Source of the DNA: Limnomonas spitsbergensis
Lineage: Eukaryota > Chlorophyta > Chlorophyceae > Chlamydomonadales
NCBI GenBank assembly: GCA_037349105.1
Contig: JAYJMM010000106.1
Location: 1,240,001-1,304,000, forward strand
Length of the DNA: 64,000 nt
Direction of reading: 5' to 3'
The position numbers were made by a program, and so were the translations under genes. The notes under the pieces were generated by a model, which was not told the origin of the DNA, searched no databases, and saw only the letters and a list, made by a program, of their open reading frames with translations. Positions within the stretch are counted from its first letter, which is position 1. The number at the start of each line of letters is the position of its first letter. Below are positions 14,301 to 26,300 of the stretch, piece by piece.

Positions 14301-17300
14301 GCCTCAAGGCATGTTATTAAATAAATATAATATGCCCTGACTTGTTTGTCAAGGGAGCCACCCGTTTGGCCTTGGCATCGGGTTGGCGAACAACTCCAGA
14401 ATTGGGTTCAGGGTCTACCCTAAGCATTAAGCGGGCAATCAGCTCCAGAATAGAGCTCAGGGTTCAGGGTTTACTCTAAGGAAGGGGTTGGCAAACAACT
14501 CCAGAATAGGGTTCTGGGTTTCAGTTATCCCTCGCGTTGGGTAGGCGTACGACACGAGGATATAGTGCAGGTGTTAGGGTTTGTATATATATATTTTCCC
14601 TCAGCTTAAGGTTTTTGAATGCCACTAGAACATGTGCCCCCGATCACCCATTGTGCACATGGCTCCCAACTAGCCTATGAGGATGGGCGTACGCAACGGG
14701 CCTTCACTTCACAAAAAGAAGAAAAGCCCTCGCCCAAGCCGGGCGAGCCCCCCCACCACCATCAGTCCAGCAGAGCCGACCACACTGCACCCCTGGACTC
14801 GTGGCTTCCATGCTAGATGTTCATTATTATTCCTATTTGTGTTATCGTAAGGATTTGGAAACGTGAATCCCTAAATCTCTTTTAAATCCTATGCCTACGG
14901 CGCGGCTCTCGTCCCTGCTGCTGACCCTCCTGTCATGTGCTCATGTGCAGGAGCGTGGACATGTGCTGCTGACCCTCCTGTCATCTGCGCATGTCATGTG
15001 CTGCTGACCCTCCTGTCATCTGCTCATGTGCAGGAGTGTGGATATGGCTCTCAAGTCGGAGCAGTCGCGCGTTGAGATGGGCATCAGGGAGGGGTACGAG
15101 GCGCTGACGCTGCAGCTGCAGTACGAGAAGGAGCGGAGCGAGACGCTGCTGTACAGGTGGGTCACTCTGATGTACAGGTGGGTCACCCTGGATCACACTT
15201 TGACATTTTTTCGTGTTCCCCAAAACGAAAGGAGGAGAGCTGCATGCCCAGCGAGCATGTTAAGCACATGCAACCCCTAGGATTGAATTATAAAGTTATA
15301 ACGTCATCTACACTTCATCTACACCTCAGCTACACTTCATCTATACTTCTGGTATACTTCATCCACACTTCAGCTACACTCCCCATATGCCTCAGCTTCA
15401 CTTCATCTGCACTTCAGTTACACTTCATCTACTCTTCACATATACTTCAGCTACGCTTCATCTAGACTTCAGCTACATTGCTGCTACACTTCAGCTTCTC
15501 TCCAGCTACACTTCAGCTACTCTTCAGGTCCATGACAACCTTTGGCCGACATGGGTTGGTGCAGTGTGCCTTTTTAGCCTTGTATCGTCAGCCGTTGGCC
15601 GGTCGGGGTGTGGGCCCTATTTGGGCCCAGTGGTGGCTGGCCAGTAGCCAACCAACCAAACGTGGCCCAGCAGCCAAGCCCAGCAGCCTCCCGAATGCTG
15701 CCTGACGCGCAATGCATTGAACACTCAGGCTTACTGTTGGGGGGGGGACGGGACCTCAGCTGCAGCCACCTGCTTGCAGATTCACACATGCCGCCAGGTT
15801 CACACAGTCTGCAGCCAGGTTCATTCATGCGTGCAGGTTCACACATCCTGATTGACACCTGCTTGAAGCTTCACACCTGCCTCCAGATTCACACCTGCCT
15901 CCAGATTCACACCTATTTTGACACCTGACTCCAGACGTACACCTTCTCTCACATGTTGACACCTGCCTCCAAATTCACACCTAATCTGACACCTGTCTCC
16001 AGATTTACACCTCTCACATGTTCACACCTGCCTCCAGATTCACACATATTTTGACGCCTGTCCCAGGATTAACATCTACTCCAAAAAAATGTGTTAATGT
16101 TCTCACATGTTCGCACATGTTCTCCAGATTCACTCCCACGGTTTCATATATGGACAGTTGTACTTCTGATTTCTCTCGTTTCTACACTTCCAGACATTCT
16201 CGAACCTGCCTCCAGATTCACACCAAATTTCACACATGTTCACACCTCCTCCCACGTTCACACCGGCCACGTTGATGTACAACGAATGTATCCTACCACG
16301 GCTTTTGCACAGCACCTCAGCTGCAGCGACGTTCACTCCTTCTTCCACACTACTGTCACGCCTGTCTCCAGATTTACACCTGCTTACCCTTTCCAATATG
16401 GCCCTTGGATTCACACATGCCGGGCGTGTGCGTGCTGTGCAGATGCGAGCCCACAGAGTTTGCCCAGCAGCTTTACTGCCGCCACCTGCCTTCAGATTCA
16501 TACCTCCCTCCAGATTCACACCTGCTGCGCGCGTGTGCTGCGCAGATGCGTGCCCAAAGAGTTTGCCCAGCAGCTGCGTGATGGCCAGGGCGTGGAGGCC
16601 ACCACGTTCGACATGGTCACCATAATGTTCACCGAGTGAGTATGGAAGAAAGAAAGAAAGAAACACCCCGCACGGGCGTGAGTGTGCCGAGTGAGTATCA
16701 CCCAGCCATTGGCAGGTGGGGAATGGCTGGCAGGTGGGGCTGGCTGCTGAGAGCGGCTGCTGGCAGGTGGGGCTGGCTGCTGAGAGCTGCTGCTGGCAGG
16801 GGGGGCTGGCTGATGTGAGCTGCTGCTGGCAGGTGGGGCTGGCTGCTGAGAGCGGCTGCTGGCAGGTGGGGCTGGCTGCTGAGAGCGGCTGCTGGCAGGG
16901 GGGGCTGGCTGCTGAGAGCTGCTGCTGGCTGGGGGGGCTGGCTGCTGAGAGCTGCTGCTGGCAGGGGGGGCTGGCTGCTGAGAGCTGCTGCTGGCAGGGG
17001 GGGCTGGCTGCTGAGAGCGGCTGCTGGCAGGGGGGGCTGGCTGCTGAGAGCTGCTGCTGGCAGGGGGGGCTGGCTGCTGAGAGCTGCTGCTGGCAGGGGG
17101 GGCTGGCTGCTGAGAGCTGCTGCTGGCTGGGGGGGCTGGCTGCTGAGAGCGGCTGCTGGCAGGGGGGGCTGGCTGCTGAGAGCTGCTGCTGGCAGGGGGG
17201 GCTGGCTGCTGAGAGCGGCTGCTGGCAGGGGGGGCTGGCTGCTGAGAGCGGCTGCTGGCTGGGGGGGCTGGCTGCTGAGAGCTGCTGCTGGCTGGGGGGC

Positions 17301-20300
17301 TGGCTGCTGAGAGCTGCTGCTGGCAGGGGGGGCTGGCTGCTGAGAGCTGCTGCTGGCTGGGGGGGCTGGCTGCTGAGAGCTGCTGCTGGCTGGGGGGGCT
17401 GGCTGCTGAGAGCTGCTGCTGGCTGGGGGGGCTGGCTGCTGAAAGCTGCTGCTGGCAGGGGGGGCTGGCTGCTGAGAGCTGCTGCTGGCAGGGGGGGCTG
17501 GCTGCTGAGAGCTGCTGCTGGCTGGGGGGGCTGGCTGCTGAGAGCGGCTGCTGGCAGGGGGGGCTGGCTGCTGAGAGCTGCTGCTTGCAGGGGGGGCTGG
17601 CTGCTGAGAGCTGCTGCTGGCAGGGGGGGCTGGCTCCCGAGAGCTGCTGCTGGGAGGGGGGGCTGGCTGCTGAGAGCTGCTGCTGGCAGGGGGGGCTGGC
17701 TGCTGAGAGCTGCTGCTTGCAGGGGGGGCTGGCTGCTGAGAGCTGCTGCTGGCAGGGGGGGCTGGCTGCTGAGAACTGCTGCTGGCAGGGGGGCTGGCTG
17801 CTGAGAGCTGCTGATGACAGGGGGGGCTGGCTGCTGAGAGCTGCTGCTGGCAGGGGGGGCTGGCTCCCGAGAGCTGCTGCTGGGAGGGGGGGCTGGCTGC
17901 TGAGAGCTGCTGCTGGCAGGGGGGGCTGGCTGCTGAGAGTTGCTGCTGGCAGGGGGGGCTGGCTGCTGAGAGCTGCTGCTTGCAGGGGGGGCTGGCTGCT
18001 GAGAGCTGCTGCTGGCAGGGGGGGCTGGCTCCCGAGAGCTGCTGCTGGCAGGGGGGGCTGGCTGCTGAGAGCTGCTGATGGCAGGGGGGGCTGGCTGCTG
18101 AGAGCTGCTGCTGGCTGGGGGGGCTGGCTGCTGAGAGCTGCTGCTGGCAGGGGGGGCTGGCTGCTGAGAGCTGCTGCTGGCAGGGGGGGCTGGCTGCTGA
18201 GAGCTGCTGCTGGCAGGGGGGGCTGGCTGCTGAGAGCGGCTGCTGGCAGGGGGGGCTGGCTGCTGAGAGCTGCTGATGACAGGGGGGGCTGGCTGCTGGG
18301 AGCTGCTGATGGCAGGGGGGGCTGGCTGCTGAGAGCTGCTGCTGGCAGGGGGGGCTGGCTGCTGAGAGCTGCTGATGGCAGGGGGGGCTGGCTGCTGAGA
18401 GCTGCTGCTTGCAGGGGGGGCTGGCTGCTGAGAGCTGCTGCTGGCAGGGGGGGCTGGCTGCTGAGAGCTGCTGCTGGCAGGGGGGCTGGCTGCTGAGAGC
18501 TGCTGATGGCAGGGGGGGCTGGCTGCTGAGAGCTGCTGCTGGCAGGGGGGGCTGGCTCCCGAGAGCTGCTGCTGGGAGGGGGGGCTGGCTGCTGAGAGCT
18601 GCTGATGGCAGGGTAGCTGGCTGCTGAGAGCTGCTGCTTGCAGGGGGGGCTGGCTGCTGAGAGCTGCTGCTGGCAGGGGGGGCTGGCTGCTGAGAGCTGC
18701 TGCTGGCAGGGGGGCTGGCTGCTGAGAGCTGTTGCCAGAGCCAGGTTGGTCATGGCTGGTAATTCAGAGTTGCTCTGAGGAGGTCATGATGGGCATCGCC
18801 ACCCTCATCTTCACACTGTGGGTGTTGCAGGGGGACGACTGGGCTGTGTTTTGGTGGGCGGAAGCAGGGTTTCGCGGTACAGAACTGAGGTACGGTCAAA
18901 CGGTACAGTCCGGAAATATGGTACGGTCAAACGATACAGTACAGAAATAGGTATGGTCATACGGAACATAACAGAAATATGGTACGGCAAACGGTACAGT
19001 ACGGAAACCGGTACTGAACGGAAGTGGACAGAATGGTCTGACCCCCACCCCCTTCCCCCCACTCCCGGTCGCGCAGCATTTTCGACTACACGGCAAGCAG
19101 CGCTAAGATGCCGCCTGGCTCCCTCCCCCTATCCTCCCATCCCCCCCATCTCCCCGATCCCTCCCATGCCCCTCCCCCTCCCCTCCCTCTGGCTTGCGGG
19201 TTTATTTCACCCCCCCTCTCCCTCCCTGTCTTGCAGCATTCTGGACATCACCGCTATCAGCGCAAGGATGCCACTCTCCTCACATCTGGCCTGCAGCTGC
19301 TTTTTGATACTCCCCCCTCCCCCTTTTCCTGTCTTGCAGCATTGTTGACTTAACCACAATCAGCGTAAGATAACCGCTTACCCCCCCCTCCCCACTCCTA
19401 AAGCCTATTCAGCTACGTTTTAACCCCCCCCCCCATTTTCTGTCTTGCAGCATTGTCGACTTCACCGCAATTAGCGCGAAGATGCCGCCCATGGAGGTGT
19501 GCCGCATGCTCAGTGAGCTGTACGAGCGCTTCGACGCCGTCATCGACCTTTACCCGGATGTGTGGAAGGTGTGAAGGGGGTGTGGAAGTGTGTGTGTCGG
19601 GGAGATGCCGTACATGGATGTGTGCCACATGTGCAGCGAGCTATACGAGCGCTTCAACGCCGTCATCGACCTTTTTACGGATGTGTGGAAGGTGTGAAGG
19701 GGGTGTGGAAGTGTGTGTGCCCGGGAGATGCCGCCCATGGATGTGTGCCACATGCGCAGCGAGCTAAACGAGCGCTTCAACGCCGTCAGCGACATTTACC
19801 CGGATGTGTGGAAGGTGTGAAGGGTGTGTGGAAGTGTGTGTGTTGGGGAGATGCCGTCCATGGATGTGTGCCACATGCGCAGCGAGCAATTCGAGCGCTT
19901 CGACGCCTTCATTGACCTGTACCCGGATGTGTGGAAGGTGCGAAAGGGGTTTGGAAGTGTGTGGGGGGGAGAGAGGTGGAGATGCCGCCCATGGAGGTGT
20001 GCCGCATGCTCAGTGAGCTATACGAGCGCTTCGACGCCTGTCATCGACTTCTACCCGGATGCGTTGAAGGTGCAAAGGGGGTGGAAGTGTGTGTTGGGGG
20101 GAGGTGGAGATGCCGCCCATGGAGGTGTGCCTCATGCTCAGCGTTTCGACGCCGTCATCTACGTTTCCCCGGACGTGGAAGGTGTGAAGGTGGTTTGGAA
20201 GTGTGTGTGTGGGGGGGGAGGTGTGGATGCCGATAATGGAGGTGTGCCGCATGCTCAGTGATTTGACGCTGTCATCTACGTTTGCCCGGATGTGTGGAGT

Positions 20301-23300
20301 GCGAAGAGGGTGTGGAAGTGTGTGAGGGGGAGGAAGGTGTGGATGCCGCCCATGGAGGTGTGCCGCATGCTCCATGATTTGAAATGCTGTTGTCCTACAT
20401 TACCAGACTGATGGCCGAAAGAAAGAAAGAAAGATACGCCCCATGGGAGTTAAGGAAACGGCGCAACGCCGCAGCTTGGGCCGAAGCCACATCCGCGCTG
20501 TTACCAATGGTGGTGGCCGATTATGATGTCCCTCCTGTCCTGATCCTGCTGTCGCGTGCAGGTGGATGTCATCGGGGACTCCTACGAGCTGATTCCAAAC
20601 CTTACCAGGGCGGTGGTAGATTGATCACCGGGCACTGATGATTCCACCAAACTCTTTACCCTCAACCCTGACCCTAAACACTTACCCGTGCGTGCAGGCG
20701 GATGTGATCGGAGACTCCTACATGCTGGTGTCCAACCTGACCCGAGCAGTGGACCTAAACCCTAAACCCTAAACCCTAAACCCTTCACCGCGCGTGCATG
20801 CGAACGTGATCGGAGACTCTTACACGCTGGTGTCCAACCTGACGCGAGCAGTGGACGCTTGATCACCGGGCACTGATTATTCCACCAAACCCTTCACCCT
20901 AAAACCTTAACCCTTAACCCTGCACCCTTGACCGCACGTGCAGGCGGATGTGATCGGAGACTCTTACATGCTGGTGTCCAACCTGACCCAAGCAGTGGAA
21001 GATCACGTGGACCAAGTCATCGACCTGGCCATCCAGCTGCAGGTGAGCTTCTTTTAACTTGTACTGTATAAGGATGAAATGTGCGACCTGGCCATCCAGC
21101 TACGGGTCAGCTTCTTTTAATGCGTACTGCTTCAGGATGAACTGTGCGCTAGCATACTCTGTGACCTAAGGCTTTACTCGAGGCTAATTGAAATGATGGA
21201 AGTCAGGACGTTGGACGATCGTGTGGGGACCCAGCAACTGACCTGGCCCTAAAACTGCACGTCAGGGCTTATAATTAGTGCTGTGCGCCGTCGAGGTGTA
21301 TCCTTTTTTATCACTATGATAGCCTATTTTGCAGCATCATATTTGCACGATAGTTTCTGGTAATGTGTCCAGCAAGTCATAACATGTGATGGCTTAAAGG
21401 CACATCTGCGGGCGTATTCTTTAGAAGTCCGTCACACTTCCATGGCTGGCGCCCCTCGGGACCCTGAAACCCTCTAACGTGTTAGACTTCTAACTCTGTC
21501 CCCTTCTCCAAATTTCGAAACCCTCTTGCAAACCCCATTGGAAACCCTAAACTCTGCTGCGTGCATATGGCTCCCTAAACCCCTACCCTAACACCTAAGC
21601 CCTAAACCCTTTACCCTTACCCCTAAGCCCTTTACCCTTACCCCTAAACCCTTAAACCTAAGCCCTTACACCTAAGCCCTTTACCCTTACCCCTTTGCCC
21701 TTTGCCCTTACCCCTAAACCCTAAACCCTTAACTCCGCCGCAGGTGGCGACACGTGAGGCGTGCACCTGGCTTGGCAAGCTGCTCCAGATTCGCATCGGG
21801 ATCCACACCGGCCCGGCGGCTGCCGGCGTGGTGGGCAGCGCGACGTCGACCGGTTTGATGCGGTACAGCATCTACGGCGACACGGTCAACACGGCTTCGC
21901 GAATGGAGAGCCACGGGCTGCCCGGGAAAGTCCACATCAGCCAGGTAAGAGAGAAAGAAAGATATACACCCTGGGGCGTGGATTAAGGAAGGCACCCGTT
22001 CGGCCGTAGTACTGAGTAACCTACCATCTAACATCGTGGGCGGCTTACCGGCACCCGGGAATACCAGAGGCTTGCCATCCCCCATCCATTAGTTCCAGAG
22101 ACAGATACACCAGCCAGGTAATGCAACTTCTTGCTTCATGTCTCATTTTTTGTGGCTCAGCAATGATCAGCTACATTTCAGCTACCCAGGGGACACATTC
22201 GAAATGGCTTAGCAGACGGAGAGCCACGGGCTGCCTGGGTAGATCCACATCAGCCAAGTATTTGAACTCTGGTGTTAGCTACATTTCAGCTACCCAGGGG
22301 ACACATTCGAAATGGCTTAGCAGACGGAGAGCCACGGGCTGCCCGGGTAGATCCACATCGGCCAAGTATTTGAACTCTGGTGTTAGCTACATTTCAGCTA
22401 CCCAAGGGACACATTCGAAATGGCTTAGCAGACGGAGAGCCACGGGCTGCCCGGGTAGATCCACATCAGCCAAGTATTTGAACTCTGGTGTTAGCTACAT
22501 TTCAGCTACCCAGGGGACACATTCGAAATGGCTTAGCAGACGGAGAGCCACGGGCTGCCCGGGAAAATCCACATCGGCCAAGTATTTGAACTCTGGTGTT
22601 AGCTACATTTCAGCTACCCAGGGGACACATTCGAAATGGCTTAGCAGACGGAGAGCCACGGGCTGCCCGGGTAGATCCACATCGGCCAAGTATTTGAACT
22701 CTGGTGTTAGCTACATTTCAGCTACCCAGGGGACACATTCGAAATGGCTTAGCAGACGGAGAGCCACGGGCTGCCCGGGTAGATCCACATCGGCCAAGTA
22801 TTTGAACTGTGTTGTTAGCTACATTTCAGCTACCCAAGGGACACATTCGAAATGGCTTAGCAGACGGAGAGCCACGGGCTGCCCAGGTAGATCCACATCA
22901 GCCAAGTATTTGAACTCTGGTGTTAGCTACATTTCAGCTACCCAGGGGACACATTCGAAATGGCTTAGCAGACGGAAAGCCACGGGCTGCCCAGGAAAAT
23001 CCACATCGGCCAAGTATTTGAACTCTGGTGTTAGCTACATTTCAGGTACCGAAGGGACACATTCGAAATGGCTTAGCAGACGGAGAGCCACGGGCTGCCC
23101 GGGTAGATCCACATCAGCCAAGTATTTGAACTCTGGTGTTAGCTACATTTCAGCTACCCAGGGGACACATTCGAAATGGCTTAGCAGACGGAGAGCCACG
23201 GGCTGCCCGGGTAGATCCACATCGGCCAAGTATTTGAACTCTGGTGTTAGCTACATTTCAGCTACCCAAGGGACACATTCGAAATGGCTTAGCAGACGGA

Positions 23301-26300
23301 GAGCCACGGGCTGCCCGGGTAGATCCACATCGGCCAAGTATTTGAACTCTGGTGTTAGCTACATTTCAGCTACCCAGGGGACACATTCGAAATGGCTTAG
23401 CAGACGGAGAGCCACGGGCTGCCCGGGTAGATCCACATCAGCCAAGTATTTGAATTGTGGTGTTAGCTACATTTCAGGTACCGAAGGGACACATTCGAAA
23501 TGGCCTCTCCCCCCCCTCACCCAGCTCCCTGACCCCCCGCTCACCCCGACACTCCCGTCACAAAGACCATTGTTTCTTATTTGGCTAAGAGTTCACCTTT
23601 GGCAGGCCGCCCGCAGTCGCCAAAGGCCCAAGTGGGACCAAACCTGAACTGGCCTACAACTGGTGGCCAAAGCATCCTGGCAGGCCACAAATGGAGCCTC
23701 AGGCCAGAGGCTAGAGTGTAGCTGACATGTAGCTGAGTCACGAAAAAAAATGAAAACTGACCCAGAGACTCCCTTGTCCTGCCCCTGGCCTCACCTACCT
23801 CTCCCTCCCGACCCCACTTTTCCGCTCTCCTATTGGCTCTTTATGAATTTAGGCTCTCTGAAAGGAGAGGAACACGATTTCCATCATCACGACCACATCC
23901 TCCTCGGTCTCACCCCTAAATTAGAAATCCTTACAATCCAAGCCCTACGATTCTAACCCCAAGATCCAACCCCTAAGATCCAAGCCCTAAAATGCAAGCC
24001 CTAAGATGCAAGCCCTAAGATGCAAGCCCTAAGATGCAAGCCCTAAGATGCAAGCCCTAAGATGCAAGCCCTAAGATGCAAGCCCTAAGATGCAAGCCCT
24101 AAGATGCAAGCCCTAAGATGCAAGCCCTAAGATGCAAGCCCTAAGATGCAAGCCCTAAGATGCAAGCCCTAAGATCCAAGCCCTAAGATGCAAGCCCTAA
24201 GATGCAAGCCCTAAGATGCAAGCCCTAAGATCCAAGCCCTAAGATGCAAGCCCTAAGATGCAAGCCCTAAATAGCAAGCCCTAAGATCCAGACCCTAAGA
24301 TCCAAGCCCTAAGATGCAAGCCCTAAGATCCAAGCCCTAAGATGCAAGCCCTAAGATCCAAGCCCCAAGCTGCAAGCCCTGAGATCCAAACCCTAAGCTG
24401 TAACCCCTATCCTTCAAAGGCATCCATATTAATGATGGGAAGAAGTATTTGATTCAGGAGGAGGCCACATCCTCCTGGACCTTAACCCTTATCCCTTATC
24501 CCTAAAGCTGCACCCTGTAACCCTTATCCCTTAACCTGCACCCCGTAACCCTTATCCCTAAACCTGCACCCCGTAACCCTTATCCCTAAACCCGCACCCC
24601 GTAACCCTTACCCCTAAACCCGCACCCCGTAACCTTTATCCCTCAACCTGCACCCCGTAACCCTTATCCCTAAATCTGCACCCCGTAACCCTTATCCCTT
24701 AACCTGCACCCCGTAACCTTTATCCCTAAACCTGCACCCCGTAACCCTTATCCCTAAACCTGCACCCCGTAACCCTTATCCCTAAACCTGCACCCCGTAA
24801 CCCTTATCCCTTACCCTGCACCCCGTAACCCTTATCCCTAAACCCGCACCCCGTAACCCTTATCCTGCACCCCGTAACCCTTATCCCTAAACCTGCACCC
24901 CGTAACCCTTATCCCTAAACCTGCACCCCGTAACCCTTATCCCTAAACCTGCACCCCGTAACCCTTATCCCTAAACCTGCACCCCGTAACCCTTATCCTG
25001 CACCCCGTAACCCTTATCCCTAAACCCGCACCCCGTAACCCTTATCCTGCACCCCGTAACCCTTATCCCTAAACCTGCACCCCGTAACCCTTATCCCTAA
25101 ACCTGCACCCCGTAACCCTTATCCCTTAACCTGCACCCCGTAACCCTTATCCCTAAACCTGCACCCCGTAACCCTTATCCCTAAACCTGCACCCCGTAAC
25201 CCTTATCCCTAAACCTGCACCCCGTAACCCTTATCCCTAAACCTGCACCCCGTAACCCTTATCCCTAAACCTGCACCCCGTAACCCTTATCCCTAAACCT
25301 GCACCCCGTAACCCTTATCCCTAAACCTGCACCCGTAACCCTTATCCCTTAACTTGCACCCCGTAACCCTTATCCCTAAACTGCACCCCGAAACCCTTAT
25401 CCCTAAATCTACACCCCGTAACCCTTATCCCTAAACCTGCACCCCGTAACCCTCATCCCTAAACCTGCACCCCATAACCCTTATCCCTAAACCTGCACCC
25501 CGTAACCCTAAACCTGCACCCCGTAACCCTTATCCCTTATCCTGCACCCCGTAACCCTCATCCCTTAATCTGCACCCCGTAACCCTTATCCCTAAACCTG
25601 CACCCCGTAACCCTTATCCCTTAACCTGCACCCCGTAACCCTTATCCCTTAACCTGCACCCCGTAACCCTTATCCCTAAACCTGCACCCCGTAACCCTTA
25701 TCCCTAAACCTGCACCCCGTAACCCTTATCCCTTATCCTGCACCCCGTAACCCTTATCCCTAAAGCTGCACCCCGTAACCCTTATCCCTAAACCTGCACC
25801 CCGTAACCCCTATCCCAAAACCTGCACCCCGTAACCCTTATCCCTAAACCTGCACCCCGTAACCCTTATCCCTTATCCTGCACCCCGTAACCCTTATCCC
25901 TAAACCTGCACCCCGTAACCCTTATCCCTAAACCTGCACCCCGTAACCCTTATCCCTAAACCCGCACCCCGTAATCCTTATCCTGCACCCCGTAACCCTT
26001 ATCCCTAAACCTGCACCCCGTAACCCTTATCACTAAACCTGCACCCCGTAACCCTTATCCCTAAACCTGCACCCCGTAACCCTTATCCCTAAACCTGCAC
26101 CCCGTAACCCTTATCCCTAAACCTGCACCCCGTAACCCTTATCCCTTAACCTGCACCCCGTAACCCTTATCCCTTAACCTGCACCCCGTAACCCTTATCC
26201 CTAAACCTGCACCCCGTAACCCTTATCCCTAAACCTGCACCCCGTAACCCTTATCCCTTATCCTGCACCCCGTAACCCTTATCCCTAAAGCTGCACCCCG

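Noticed and set aside
13355..14307. Cys/His/Asn repeat frame resembling zinc-binding repeats
   Set aside because: Simple satellite; spacing of Cys and His follows the repeat unit and all frames look alike.
16516..18753. 745-residue minus-strand open frame, Pro/Gln/Ser/Ala-rich
   Set aside because: It is the 34-bp array of cyclase intron 9 read on the opposite strand; the same repeats are open in other frames and no domain is present.
22121..23647. 508-residue [13 protein letters not shown] repeat protein
   Set aside because: 108-bp array derived from the exon 12 border; the cyclase domain continues across it in exon 13.
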